Assembly (NCBI RefSeq): GCF_000472785.1
Contig: NZ_AXAL01000025.1
Coordinates: 48,740 to 112,739 of the forward strand
Source: Mesorhizobium loti CJ3sym
GTDB lineage: Bacteria; Pseudomonadota; Alphaproteobacteria; Rhizobiales; Rhizobiaceae
DNA length: 64,000 nt
Direction of reading: 5' to 3'
A program made the translations under genes and the position numbers. The notes under the pieces are model-generated. The model saw nothing but the letters and a program-made list of their open reading frames with translations. It searched no databases and had not been told where the DNA came from. Of this stretch, positions 17,595-25,408 are shown piece by piece; the first letter of the stretch is position 1, and every line of letters begins with the position of its first letter.

Positions 17595-19156
17595 GCCGGC
17601 TCCAGCGTGTGTTCGGCGTGGCCGGGCTCGGCACCGCCCATCAGCAGGCCGACCTTCTCGAAGGTTGCCTCGGCGATCGGCATCGGCCTGGAAAGTTCGC
17701 CATTGTGCATGACTGCGATCGCGTCCGATATCTCGAACAGCTCGTCGAGATCCTGGCTGATCACCAGCACCGCCGATCCGCTGCGTGACAGCTCGATCAG
17801 CGCCTGGCGGATATGGGCGGCGGCACCGGCGTCGACACCCCATGTCGGCTGGTTGACGACCATGACGCTTGGCCGGCGGTCGAGTTCGCGGCCGACAATG
17901 AATTTCTGCAGATTGCCGCCCGAAAGCGCTGCCGCTTCCGGATCCGGCGCGCTCTTGCGCACGTCCATCGCTACGATGATGCGTTGAGCGGCCGCATAGA
18001 TCGCGGCCGCCCTGACCATCCCACCGCTGCTGACGAAAACCTTGCCGTCGGTGGCATGGCGTGACAGCAACAGGTTTTCCGAGAGTTTCATGCGTGGCGC
18101 CGCACCATGGCCGAGACGCTCTTCGGGCACGAAGGCGGCACCCAGCAGGCGCCGTCCGGTAATGGTGAGGCCACCTGCGTCCTTGCCACGGATGCGCACA
18201 GAGGCGGCATCCTGCTGTAGCACCTCGCCGGAGACGGATTCGAAGAACTCGCCCTGGCCATTGCCGGCGACACCGGCAATGCCGATCACCTCACCGGCTC
18301 GGACATTGAGGCTGATGTTCTTGAGCGGAATGGAAAACGGCGTTGCCGGCTTGCGGCTGAGGCCGCGGATTTCGAGCAACGGCTGCGCGGTTTCAATCCC
18401 TTCGACTGGCGCACGCACCACGGCCTGCACCTCGTTGCCGACCATCATGCGGGCCAGTGACGAGGCGGTTTCCTCGCGCGGGTTGCAGTGGCCAACCACC
18501 TTGCCATGCCGCAACACGGTGGCGCGGTCGCAGATGCGTTTGACCTCTTCCAGCCGGTGCGAAATGTAGAGGATCGATTTGCCTTCCGAGCGCAGCCGCT
18601 CCAGCGTCTCGAACAGCTTGTCGGCTTCCTGCGGCGTCAGCACCGAAGTCGGCTCATCCAGGATGATGAGCTGCGGTGTCTGCAGCAGACAGCGGATGAT
18701 CTCGATGCGCTGGCGCTCGCCGACCGACAGGTCGCCGACCAGCGAGTCCGGATCGAGCGGCAGGCCGTAGCTGAAGGAGAGCGCCCTCGCCTTGGCGGCG
18801 ATCGAACTGATCGGCGAACCGTCATCCAGTGACAGCGCGATGTTTTCGGCTGCGGTCAGGGCCTCGAACAGCGAGAAATGCTGGAACACCATGCCGATGC
18901 CGAGCTTCTTCGCGGCACCCGGGCTGGTGATCCGCACTGCCTGGCCGTTCCAGAAAACCTCGCCGGAATTGGGCTCCAGCGAGCCGAACAGCATCTTGAC
19001 CAGCGTCGACTTGCCGGCGCCGTTCTCGCCGAGCAGCGCGTGGATTTCACCCTTGGCGATATTGAGGTCGATATGATCGCACGCCGTCAGCGTGCCGAAT
19101 ATCTTGGTCAGGCCACGAACCTCAAGCAGGTTCGCCCCGTCATGATCTGCACTCAC
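17591..19156 (-). CDS. ABC transporter ATP-binding protein, two-NBD BMP/sugar type
   Basis: A 521 aa protein with two nucleotide-binding domains. NBD1 has Walker A LLGENGAGKST, signature LSVGERQRIEI and Walker B LIILDEPTSVL. NBD2 has a degenerate Walker A (GVAGNGQGE) and signature LSGGNLQKFIVGREL, as is usual in this class. I chose the GTG at 19156 because GGGAGG lies 4-5 bases upstream; the ATG at 19168 would bury that site inside the gene. An inverted repeat sits just upstream (19167-19182). Confidence 0.93.
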   Translation of the reverse strand: MSADHDGANLLEVRGLTKIFGTLTACDHIDLNIAKGEIHALLGENGAGKSTLVKMLFGSLEPNSGEVFWNGQAVRITSPGAAKKLGIGMVFQHFSLFEALTAAENIALSLDDGSPISSIAAKARALSFSYGLPLDPDSLVGDLSVGERQRIEIIRCLLQTPQLIILDEPTSVLTPQEADKLFETLERLRSEGKSILYISHRLEEVKRICDRATVLRHGKVVGHCNPREETASSLARMMVGNEVQAVVRAPVEGIETAQPLLEIRGLSRKPATPFSIPLKNISLNVRAGEVIGIAGVAGNGQGEFFESVSGEVLQQDAASVRIRGKDAGGLTITGRRLLGAAFVPEERLGHGAAPRMKLSENLLLSRHATDGKVFVSSGGMVRAAAIYAAAQRIIVAMDVRKSAPDPEAAALSGGNLQKFIVGRELDRRPSVMVVNQPTWGVDAGAAAHIRQALIELSRSGSAVLVISQDLDELFEISDAIAVMHNGELSRPMPIAEATFEKVGLLMGGAEPGHAEHTLEPA

Positions 19157-19166
19157 AGTGCCTCCC

Positions 19167-19182
19167 ATCTGGTTAGCCAGAT
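19167..19182. promoter_or_regulatory. Operator-like inverted repeat before the BMP transporter operon
   Basis: ATCTGG-TTAG-CCAGAT is a perfect 6-bp inverted repeat around 4 bases. It lies 11 bases upstream of the preferred GTG start, just before the ribosome site. The form is like GntR/FadR-type operators. Function is inferred. Confidence 0.4.
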
Positions 19183-19301
19183 ATGTTCTGTGTTCCCGCA
19201 AGCATGGTAGGCGCCGCCGGCTCTCATCGGAAAGCGGCACGCGTCTTGAAAGAGCTTCAAGAATTTCAGCGGAAATTCAAGGGATAGCAAGGCAGAAGGG
19301 A

Positions 19302-20279
19302 CTAAGGGATGAGAATGGTCGTCCCTGTTGTCCTGCGGCCCTCGAGGTCGGCATGCGCCTTGCCCGCATCCTTGAGCGCGTAGCGCTGGTTGATCTGGAT
19401 CTTGACGGCGCCGCTGAGAACGACCTCGAACAGCGCAGCCCCGGAGGCATCGAGGTCCTCGCGTTTGGCGTTGTAGACGAACAGCGTCGGCCTGGTGGCG
19501 AACAAGGAGCCCTTCTGGGCCAGCAGCGACATCGAAAACGGCGGGATCGGTCCTGAGGATTGGCCGAAGCTGACGAACATGCCGAGTGGCTTGAGACAAT
19601 CGAGCGAAGCCGGAAATGTGTCGTTACCGACTGAATCGTAGACGACGTCGCATTTCCTGCCGCCCGTAATGGCCGCGACGCCAGCGACGAAATCCTGCTC
19701 CTTGTAGTTGATGACGTGATCGAAACCATGTGCCCTGGCGAGCTCGATCTTGTCGGTTGTACTCGCCGTGCCGATGACGGTTGCGCCCAGATGTTTCGCC
19801 CATTGGCCGAGAATGAGGCCGACGCCGCCGGCCGCGGCATGGAACAGGATCGTGTCACCGGCCTTTACCTTGAAGGTCCGGCGCAGCAGATACTCCGCGG
19901 TCATGCCTTTCAGCATCATCGCGGCGGCCTGTTCGTCGCTGATGCCTTCGGGAATCTTCACCACGCGGTCGGCGGCAATGACACGCTGCTCGGCATAGGC
20001 ACCGACATTCGTCGAATAGGCAATCCGGTCGCCCGGCTTCAACCAGTCGACGCCCTCACCGACCTCCAGCACCACGCCGGCGGCTTCGCTGCCCGGAATC
20101 AGAGGAAAACCGCCAGGCGGCGGATAAAGACCGGTGCGGTGGTAGACATCGATGAAGTTGAGGCCGATCGCCGTATGCCTGATCAGGATTTGCCCCGAAC
20201 CTGGCTGGCCGGGATCGGTGTCCTCATAGGTCAGAACTTCCGGGCCACCATGGGCGTGGATGCGGATTGCTTTGGGCAT
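19302..20279 (-). CDS. Quinone oxidoreductase (zinc-independent MDR/QOR type)
   Basis: A 325 aa NADPH:quinone reductase-like enzyme of the medium-chain dehydrogenase superfamily. GLNFIDVYHRTGLYP is the QOR hallmark, and HAAAGGVGLILGQWAK is the NADPH-binding AAxGGVG motif. Zinc-binding cysteines are absent, as in QOR1. It follows pcs by 22 bases on the same strand and may be the last gene of that run. Confidence 0.93.
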   Translation of the reverse strand: MPKAIRIHAHGGPEVLTYEDTDPGQPGSGQILIRHTAIGLNFIDVYHRTGLYPPPGGFPLIPGSEAAGVVLEVGEGVDWLKPGDRIAYSTNVGAYAEQRVIAADRVVKIPEGISDEQAAAMMLKGMTAEYLLRRTFKVKAGDTILFHAAAGGVGLILGQWAKHLGATVIGTASTTDKIELARAHGFDHVINYKEQDFVAGVAAITGGRKCDVVYDSVGNDTFPASLDCLKPLGMFVSFGQSSGPIPPFSMSLLAQKGSLFATRPTLFVYNAKREDLDASGAALFEVVLSGAVKIQINQRYALKDAGKAHADLEGRRTTGTTILIP

Positions 20280-20301
20280 GGATTGGGATTCCTCTGGCGG
20301 A

Positions 20302-21162
20302 TCAGGCCTTTTTGGCGCCGAGATTTGGAAAGAACTGCATGATCCCACCGATAGAGGCGAGGTAGAGCCCGCTGACGGTGATGCCGATCTTGATGAAAGT
20401 GCTGACCTGCTCGCCCAGCACGCCGATCTGGTCGTAGAAGGCGGCAAGTGCCGCCTGCGCTAGAGCAAGCGCACCGAAAGCGCACCACAACAGGGTCATT
20501 GTGAGATTGATGCGCCGAAGCCGCACCACCCGCACCGGATGAATGAAATTGATCGGCACGAAGGTGAGAATACCGGCCACCACCACAACAGCGAACGAAA
20601 CCCATTGTCCCGGTTCGATGACAAACAGCGTGAACACCACCATGTTCCAGACCACGGGAAATCCCTTGAAGAAATTCTCCTTCGTCTTCATGCCGGTATC
20701 GGCGTAGTAGATCGCGCTGGAGACGACAATGATCGCCGCCGACAGGAACGACAGGCCCTCGCCCATGAAGCCGCGCTGATAGAGCGCAAAGGCCGGGATC
20801 AGCACGTAGGTCACGTAGTCGATGATGTTGTCGAGGAGTTCGCCCGACCAGGTCGGCAGGATTTCCTTGACCTCCAGCTTCCTGGCGATCGGCCCATCGA
20901 TACCGTCGACGAAAAGCGCCAGTCCAAGCCACCAGAACATCGCCGTCCAGCGCTCCTCGCTCGCCGCCACCAGCGACAGGAAGGCAAGGAACGAGCCTGA
21001 AGCCGTCAGCAAATGGACGGAGAACGCCCTTGCCTGTGGCCAGGTGACTTTCTTCTTCGGTCGCGGAATCCGGTCCGTGATCTTCTTGGCGGCTTTGCGT
21101 GCCGCCAGGTTCCTGGCCCCCATATTCCTGGCAGATGTGTTCTTGCTCACGGGCCCCGCCAA
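20302..21162 (-). CDS. pcs: Phosphatidylcholine synthase
   Basis: Condenses CDP-diacylglycerol with choline to make phosphatidylcholine in the inner membrane, the one-step route of rhizobia and Brucella. The 286 aa protein shows the CDP-alcohol phosphotransferase signature: DGIDGPIARK, then GELLDNIIDYVTY, which gives the D-G-x2-D-G-x2-A-R...G-x3-D-x3-D pattern (residues ~85-115). A basic N-terminal segment precedes about eight membrane helices. It overlaps the DUF1326 gene by 16 bases. Confidence 0.95.
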   Translation of the reverse strand: MAGPVSKNTSARNMGARNLAARKAAKKITDRIPRPKKKVTWPQARAFSVHLLTASGSFLAFLSLVAASEERWTAMFWWLGLALFVDGIDGPIARKLEVKEILPTWSGELLDNIIDYVTYVLIPAFALYQRGFMGEGLSFLSAAIIVVSSAIYYADTGMKTKENFFKGFPVVWNMVVFTLFVIEPGQWVSFAVVVVAGILTFVPINFIHPVRVVRLRRINLTMTLLWCAFGALALAQAALAAFYDQIGVLGEQVSTFIKIGITVSGLYLASIGGIMQFFPNLGAKKA

Positions 21163-21779
21163 TCCAGCTTGCAGATTTCGGCCGAGCGGCCGGCGAAATT
21201 CCAGTTGCGGCCAAAGGCCCGCATCTTGCTCTTGTCGGACCGAGCCACGATGATCTCCGGCGCGATCCAGTATTCCGAATTCGTGATCACCGTATCCTTG
21301 TCGCGATCCTTGCCGGCGATTGGCGTGACCGCCCCGTCGATGATCTTCGGTATCTGGAAGATTCGCGTCTTGTCGCGCGTCTCATAGGTGATCGGCACCT
21401 GTTCGACACCTAGAAATTTTCCTACCAGGATCGACAGCAGCGACGTTGTCCCGCCGGCCTTGCCGGTGAAGATCTTCGTCAATGCCTTGACCGCGTAGAC
21501 CGAGGCGCGTTTGTCGATGAACAGGCCCGCGGTCCAGTTGCCGCGGCTCATGTAGCCGGGAATTTCCATGACCAACCCAAGGTTGAGGCCGGAGAGGTCG
21601 ACCTCGCCGAAATGACCGGCATCGATACGGAAACCCGCCCAGGTCTGGCAATAGCCCTCGGTCGGAGGGTGATTGCCGAGCGACAGCACGCAAGGGCAAA
21701 AAACCGTGCAATTGCAGGAGAGTACGAGCTCTCCTTTCATTGCCCAGCCTTGATCTGCCATCGAATTCCCCCCACTCAC
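21147..21779 (-). CDS. DUF1326 domain protein (cysteine-rich)
   Basis: A 210 aa soluble protein. The N-terminal CNCTVFCPC gives CxCxxxCxC with a further Cys in GYCQTW, a probable metal site. It is coupled to the DUF2182 gene by ATGA (21776-21779), which supports this ATG. DUF1326 and DUF2182 are a known gene pair of undefined role. The pair leads directly into phosphatidylcholine synthase here. Confidence 0.85.
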   Translation of the reverse strand: MSGGNSMADQGWAMKGELVLSCNCTVFCPCVLSLGNHPPTEGYCQTWAGFRIDAGHFGEVDLSGLNLGLVMEIPGYMSRGNWTAGLFIDKRASVYAVKALTKIFTGKAGGTTSLLSILVGKFLGVEQVPITYETRDKTRIFQIPKIIDGAVTPIAGKDRDKDTVITNSEYWIAPEIIVARSDKSKMRAFGRNWNFAGRSAEICKLDWRGP

Positions 21780-22705
21780 AGCGAGACTACTAGCAGCGCG
21801 GCTGCCCAGACAAGCAGTATCGCACCGGCCAGCCGGGTTGGAAGGCTGGTCGCTGTCTGTTTTTCAATCAGGGTGAACACGCCGATCAGCGCCATCCAGA
21901 AGATGTTCATCACGCCTACGGCAAACATCACCAGCATCAGTGCCCAGCAGCAGCCGAGGCACCAGATGCCTTGCACAATGCCGAGCCGGAAGACGCGGAT
22001 GGGTTTGGCGCTCCAGTTCGAAAACAGGATCGAGAACGGGTTGCGGCATTTCTTCAGGCAGGCTTCCTTGAGACCACTGAACTGGTAGAGGCCGGCAATC
22101 AGCAATGCCAGCGCGCCGGCAACGCCAAGCACCGGATCGAATATCCCGCCGGGCGCAGCGACTGTATGCACAGCCAGCGTCAGAGCCGCGAACAGGATCG
22201 AGGCGGCAAACCAGACGCCGAGATAGCCGGCAACCAGCACCAGCGGATGAACGACAGGCTCGCCCTTGATCCGGGCTGTATCGGCGATCTCGCAATAGGT
22301 GCGGATCATCGGCGCCGCGGACGGCAGCATCGCCGCGATCGCCATCAGCAACCACATCGCTATGAGCACCAGGGCACGCGGACCGATGCTTGCGTCCAGC
22401 GGCGCCGGCGACAGGCAAAGCGCGAAGAACCGTTCCAGGAAATCGGGCAGCGGCAACTGTGGCAGGCCGCGCAGGAGCGTGTCGCCCGGCGCGCCGCCCC
22501 CGGCCTCGGCGCCGCGTATCGCCATCGCGGCGAGCAGCAGCCAGGCGAGCAGAATGCTTGCGCCGACGACGATATTGACGGCCAAGCGCGGGTTGCGCGC
22601 GATACCAGCCGTGGCGCGGCCGGCGCGGTCGAGATGGCTGAAATCGTCGTGCTGGCCGATCATGATATCCGAATGGGCCGAATCGCCGCGTTGATCAAGC
22701 CGCAT
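21776..22705 (-). CDS. DUF2182 integral membrane protein
   Basis: A 309 aa protein with about seven membrane helices and a hydrophilic N-terminal tail of about 35 residues. The conserved cysteine segments are GLKEACLKKCRNP and IWCLGCCWALM, the family's predicted metal-binding motif. It is the first gene of a leftward run with DUF1326, pcs and a quinone oxidoreductase, and is divergent from a UbiH-type gene 71 bases away. Internal ATGs could serve as starts. Confidence 0.85.
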   Translation of the reverse strand: MRLDQRGDSAHSDIMIGQHDDFSHLDRAGRATAGIARNPRLAVNIVVGASILLAWLLLAAMAIRGAEAGGGAPGDTLLRGLPQLPLPDFLERFFALCLSPAPLDASIGPRALVLIAMWLLMAIAAMLPSAAPMIRTYCEIADTARIKGEPVVHPLVLVAGYLGVWFAASILFAALTLAVHTVAAPGGIFDPVLGVAGALALLIAGLYQFSGLKEACLKKCRNPFSILFSNWSAKPIRVFRLGIVQGIWCLGCCWALMLVMFAVGVMNIFWMALIGVFTLIEKQTATSLPTRLAGAILLVWAAALLVVSL

Positions 22706-22776
22706 GAACTGACCTATATGCTGCTAGACTGGCAGGTTCTGGTGGACCGCCTCGCATAGCAAGCCGGAAGCCGACC

Positions 22777-23985
22777 TTGGAGCATCAGGAAACAGCGCGG
22801 ATACTGATCGCCGGCACCGGGCCGGCAGGGCTGATCGCAGCGCTCGCTTTCGCTGATGCCGGGTTTCCGGTGACGCTGGTCGGGCCTGAGGCGTCGGCAC
22901 CCGATGGCCGCACAACAGCGCTCATGAACCCAGCCCTGAGGGTGCTTGAGCGGCTCGATGTCCTCCAAGATATCAAACCCAAGGCCGCGCCCTTGCGAGT
23001 GATGCGCATCGTCGATGCGACCAGCCGGCTGATCCGCAGCCCTGTCGTCACCTTCCGCGCCAGCGAGATCGACGAGGATCAATTCGGGTTGAACCTGCCC
23101 AACAGCGTCTTTGGCCCGGCGCTTGCCGGCAAGGTGGCTGCGCATTCCGGGATCGAATGGCTGAGGTCGATGGTCAGAACCTGGACTCTCGGCGCCGACA
23201 AGGCCCATGCAATGCTCGCCGACGGCAGCGAGGTTGGCGCATCTCTGGCGGTCGCGGCCGATGGACGCCAGTCGCCTGCCCGCGAGGCCGCGGACATCTC
23301 GACTGCCGCACGCTCCTACCCGCAGGCAGCGCTGGTGCTCAATTTCGGCCATAGCCGCGAGCATGCCTTCACCTCGACGGAGTTCCACACCGAGACGGGT
23401 CCGTTCACGCAGGTTCCGCTGCCCGGCAATCGCTCAAGCCTCGTCTGGGTGGTCAAGCCGGAAACCGCCAAGGCGCTCGCCGCGCTGGATGACGCCACGC
23501 TCTCACTGCGGGTCGAGCAGCAGATGCAGTCGATGCTGGGTCGGGTGACGGTAGAGCCGGGCCGGCAGATCTATCCGCTTTCGACGGTGACTCCTTTGCG
23601 CTTCGCCCGACAGCGCGTGGCGCTTGTCGGCGAGGCCGCGCACGTGTTCCCTCCGATCGGTGCGCAAGGTCTCAACCTTGGCATCAGAGATATTGACGAT
23701 CTGGTTGGCATTGCAGGTGAAAATCGTGAAGATCCGGGCGCGGCCAAGGCGCTTGCCGCCTACGATTTCAGGCGCCGACCCGACATTCTGGCGCGCAGCA
23801 GCGCTGTCAATCTGCTCAACATGTCTCTGCTCTCCGATATGCTGCCGGCGCAGATGGCGCGCGGCGCCGGTCTCAGCGTGCTCGGCGGCTTTGCACCGCT
23901 GCGCGCCTTGTTCATGCGTGAGGGGCTTCGCCCCGGCAGCGGCTTTGCGGCACTTGCGGGTGGCCTGCGAAAGCCAGTGCGGTAG
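22777..23985 (+). CDS. UbiH/UbiF/COQ6-family FAD-dependent hydroxylase
   Basis: A 402 aa flavoprotein monooxygenase, probably hydroxylating the ubiquinone ring precursor. The N-terminal RILIAGTGPAGLIAALAFA is the FAD GxGxxG fold. RTTALMNPALRVLERLD is the family's R-x-x-A-L segment. RVALVGEAAHVFPPIGAQGLN is the second FAD motif (GDAAH-type, here GEAAH). It begins with TTG at 22777; no ATG fits before the FAD motif. Which of the UbiH/F/I/L activities it has cannot be told from sequence alone. Confidence 0.9.
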   Translation: MEHQETARILIAGTGPAGLIAALAFADAGFPVTLVGPEASAPDGRTTALMNPALRVLERLDVLQDIKPKAAPLRVMRIVDATSRLIRSPVVTFRASEIDEDQFGLNLPNSVFGPALAGKVAAHSGIEWLRSMVRTWTLGADKAHAMLADGSEVGASLAVAADGRQSPAREAADISTAARSYPQAALVLNFGHSREHAFTSTEFHTETGPFTQVPLPGNRSSLVWVVKPETAKALAALDDATLSLRVEQQMQSMLGRVTVEPGRQIYPLSTVTPLRFARQRVALVGEAAHVFPPIGAQGLNLGIRDIDDLVGIAGENREDPGAAKALAAYDFRRRPDILARSSAVNLLNMSLLSDMLPAQMARGAGLSVLGGFAPLRALFMREGLRPGSGFAALAGGLRKPVR

Positions 23986-24140
23986 CAGTAGCGATCTTGC
24001 GGGCTTTATCGCGACATCGCGACGTCAATCAAAAACCTTTGCTCCGAATTCTGCGTAGCTTGAAGGCGCTCAAACGCTTCGGGATTGAATTGACTCGGAG
24101 TCTGCGCCAAATAAAGTCAAGGAATTCAGTGGTGAGTGCA

Positions 24141-24464
24141 ATGAAAACAGCCAAATTCGCGATCGGACAGGTGGTTCGCCACCGGCTGTTTCCGTTTCGG
24201 GGCATTATTTTCGACGTCGATCCGCAATTCGCCAACACCGACGAATGGTACGAAGCCATCCCCGCTGATGTGCGGCCGCGCAAGGACCAGCCCTTCTACC
24301 ATCTGCTCGCCGAGAATTCGGAAACCGAATACATCGCTTATGTCTCGGAGCAGAACCTGCTCGAGGATCAGTCGGGAGAACCTGTCCGCCACCCGCAGAT
24401 CAAGGAGATGTTCGACAAGAAGCCGGATGGACGCTACGAGCCGAAACGGCAGTCCAGGCACTGA
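24141..24464 (+). CDS. hspQ: Heat shock protein HspQ (DNA-binding, YccV type)
   Basis: A 107 aa protein. KFAIGQVVRHRLFPFRGII and DVDPQF are the family core, followed by QPFYHLLAENSETEYIAYVSEQNL. HspQ is a Lon specificity factor and binds hemimethylated DNA. The start at 24141 follows GTGAGTGCA, with a long unstructured leader upstream. A strong terminator follows. Confidence 0.93.
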   Translation: MKTAKFAIGQVVRHRLFPFRGIIFDVDPQFANTDEWYEAIPADVRPRKDQPFYHLLAENSETEYIAYVSEQNLLEDQSGEPVRHPQIKEMFDKKPDGRYEPKRQSRH

Positions 24465-24490
24465 GATCCGGGCGCTCCTGGAACGAAAAA

Positions 24491-24513
24491 AGCGGGGCAT
24501 GCCCCGCTTTTTC
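24491..24513. terminator. Bidirectional rho-independent terminator
   Basis: AGCGGGGCA/TGCCCCGCT is an 18-base perfect palindrome with an A tract on the left and TTTTTC on the right, between convergent hspQ and the IalB-like gene. Confidence 0.85.
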
Positions 24514-24545
24514 TTTGGCTTTCGGTATTGGCCCGATGCCGGTGA

Positions 24546-25175
24546 TCAGTTGGCGGTCTTTGCCTTGTCCTGCTCGTCCTTGAGCTTCTTGGCGAAGTCC
24601 TGCTGATTCTTGGCCGCGTAATCCTGAAGCTTCTTCTGCCGGTCCTCGATGTCGGACTGCTGCAGCGGCGGGCCGTCATAGGCGCCGCTGAAGCCATTCA
24701 GCGCGACCTTGATCGGGTTCGGCTGGTTCTGGAAATTGATCGAGGTCAGCGTGATCGCCTGTCCCTTCTTGAAGGCGCCGACGAGTTGGTCGGTCAGCGG
24801 CACTTCCGCCACGCAACGGTCGGGGAAGCAGACCACGTAGTCGAGCTTCTGCGCCTTGCCGGTGTCGATCTGCAGGCCGATGCCGGCACCGACCAGACGG
24901 CCGGTGGGAACGGTCACCTGGAACACCTTGCGGTTCACCTTGCCCTTCAACTCGATCAGGCTGACGCCAGTGACCAACTGGCCGTTTTGGGCGGTGGTGA
25001 TGTTCTGGACGTTGCAGATATCGACGTCTTCCTGCTTGGTGCAGGCCTTGAACCAGCCCTGCGGAATCTGTTGCTGCTGCTGTGCGGAAGCAGAGGGAAG
25101 TCCTGCGCCCAGAAAGCCGATCACGCCAGCGGCCATGACCGACAGGCGGTACGCATTGCTGTTCAGGCTCGTCAT
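24546..25175 (-). CDS. Invasion-associated locus B (IalB) family secreted protein
   Basis: A 209 aa periplasmic protein. The signal peptide ends at SASAQ. WFKACTKQEDVDICNVQNI and YVVCFPDRCVAEVPL contain the family's two pairs of cysteines. The C-terminal 45 residues are Gln/Lys/Asp-rich and likely coiled (DIEDRQKKLQDYAAKNQQDF). IalB was first tied to erythrocyte invasion in Bartonella, but homologues are general in this order. The start 25175 was preferred to 25184. Confidence 0.9.
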   Translation of the reverse strand: MTSLNSNAYRLSVMAAGVIGFLGAGLPSASAQQQQQIPQGWFKACTKQEDVDICNVQNITTAQNGQLVTGVSLIELKGKVNRKVFQVTVPTGRLVGAGIGLQIDTGKAQKLDYVVCFPDRCVAEVPLTDQLVGAFKKGQAITLTSINFQNQPNPIKVALNGFSGAYDGPPLQQSDIEDRQKKLQDYAAKNQQDFAKKLKDEQDKAKTAN

Positions 25176-25237
25176 GTCGTGCACTTCCTCTCAAATGATC
25201 CCGGGACCGGCTTCTTCGTGCCGTGTGGTCCAGCTAC

Positions 25238-25260
25238 CTGTTGCCGAAATGAGGCAACAG
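25238..25260. promoter_or_regulatory. Perfect inverted repeat between divergent genes
   Basis: CTGTTGCC and GGCAACAG, 8-bp arms around GAAATGA, lie between the ialB-like gene and the peptide-binding protein gene. It may be an operator or a leader hairpin. No T tract supports termination. Confidence 0.4.
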
Positions 25261-25408
25261 AATGACTTCGGACGGCGTGTTACACTGCAAGCGGTGCCGA
25301 ATCCAGCCCGCCCACTTGTAATTCTTGAAGACCCCATTGGCCGGCAGACCGCTGCCTCATGCTAGGGTGCGCACCGAATCATCAAGCCGACCTGTTAAGG
25401 AGACGGTC

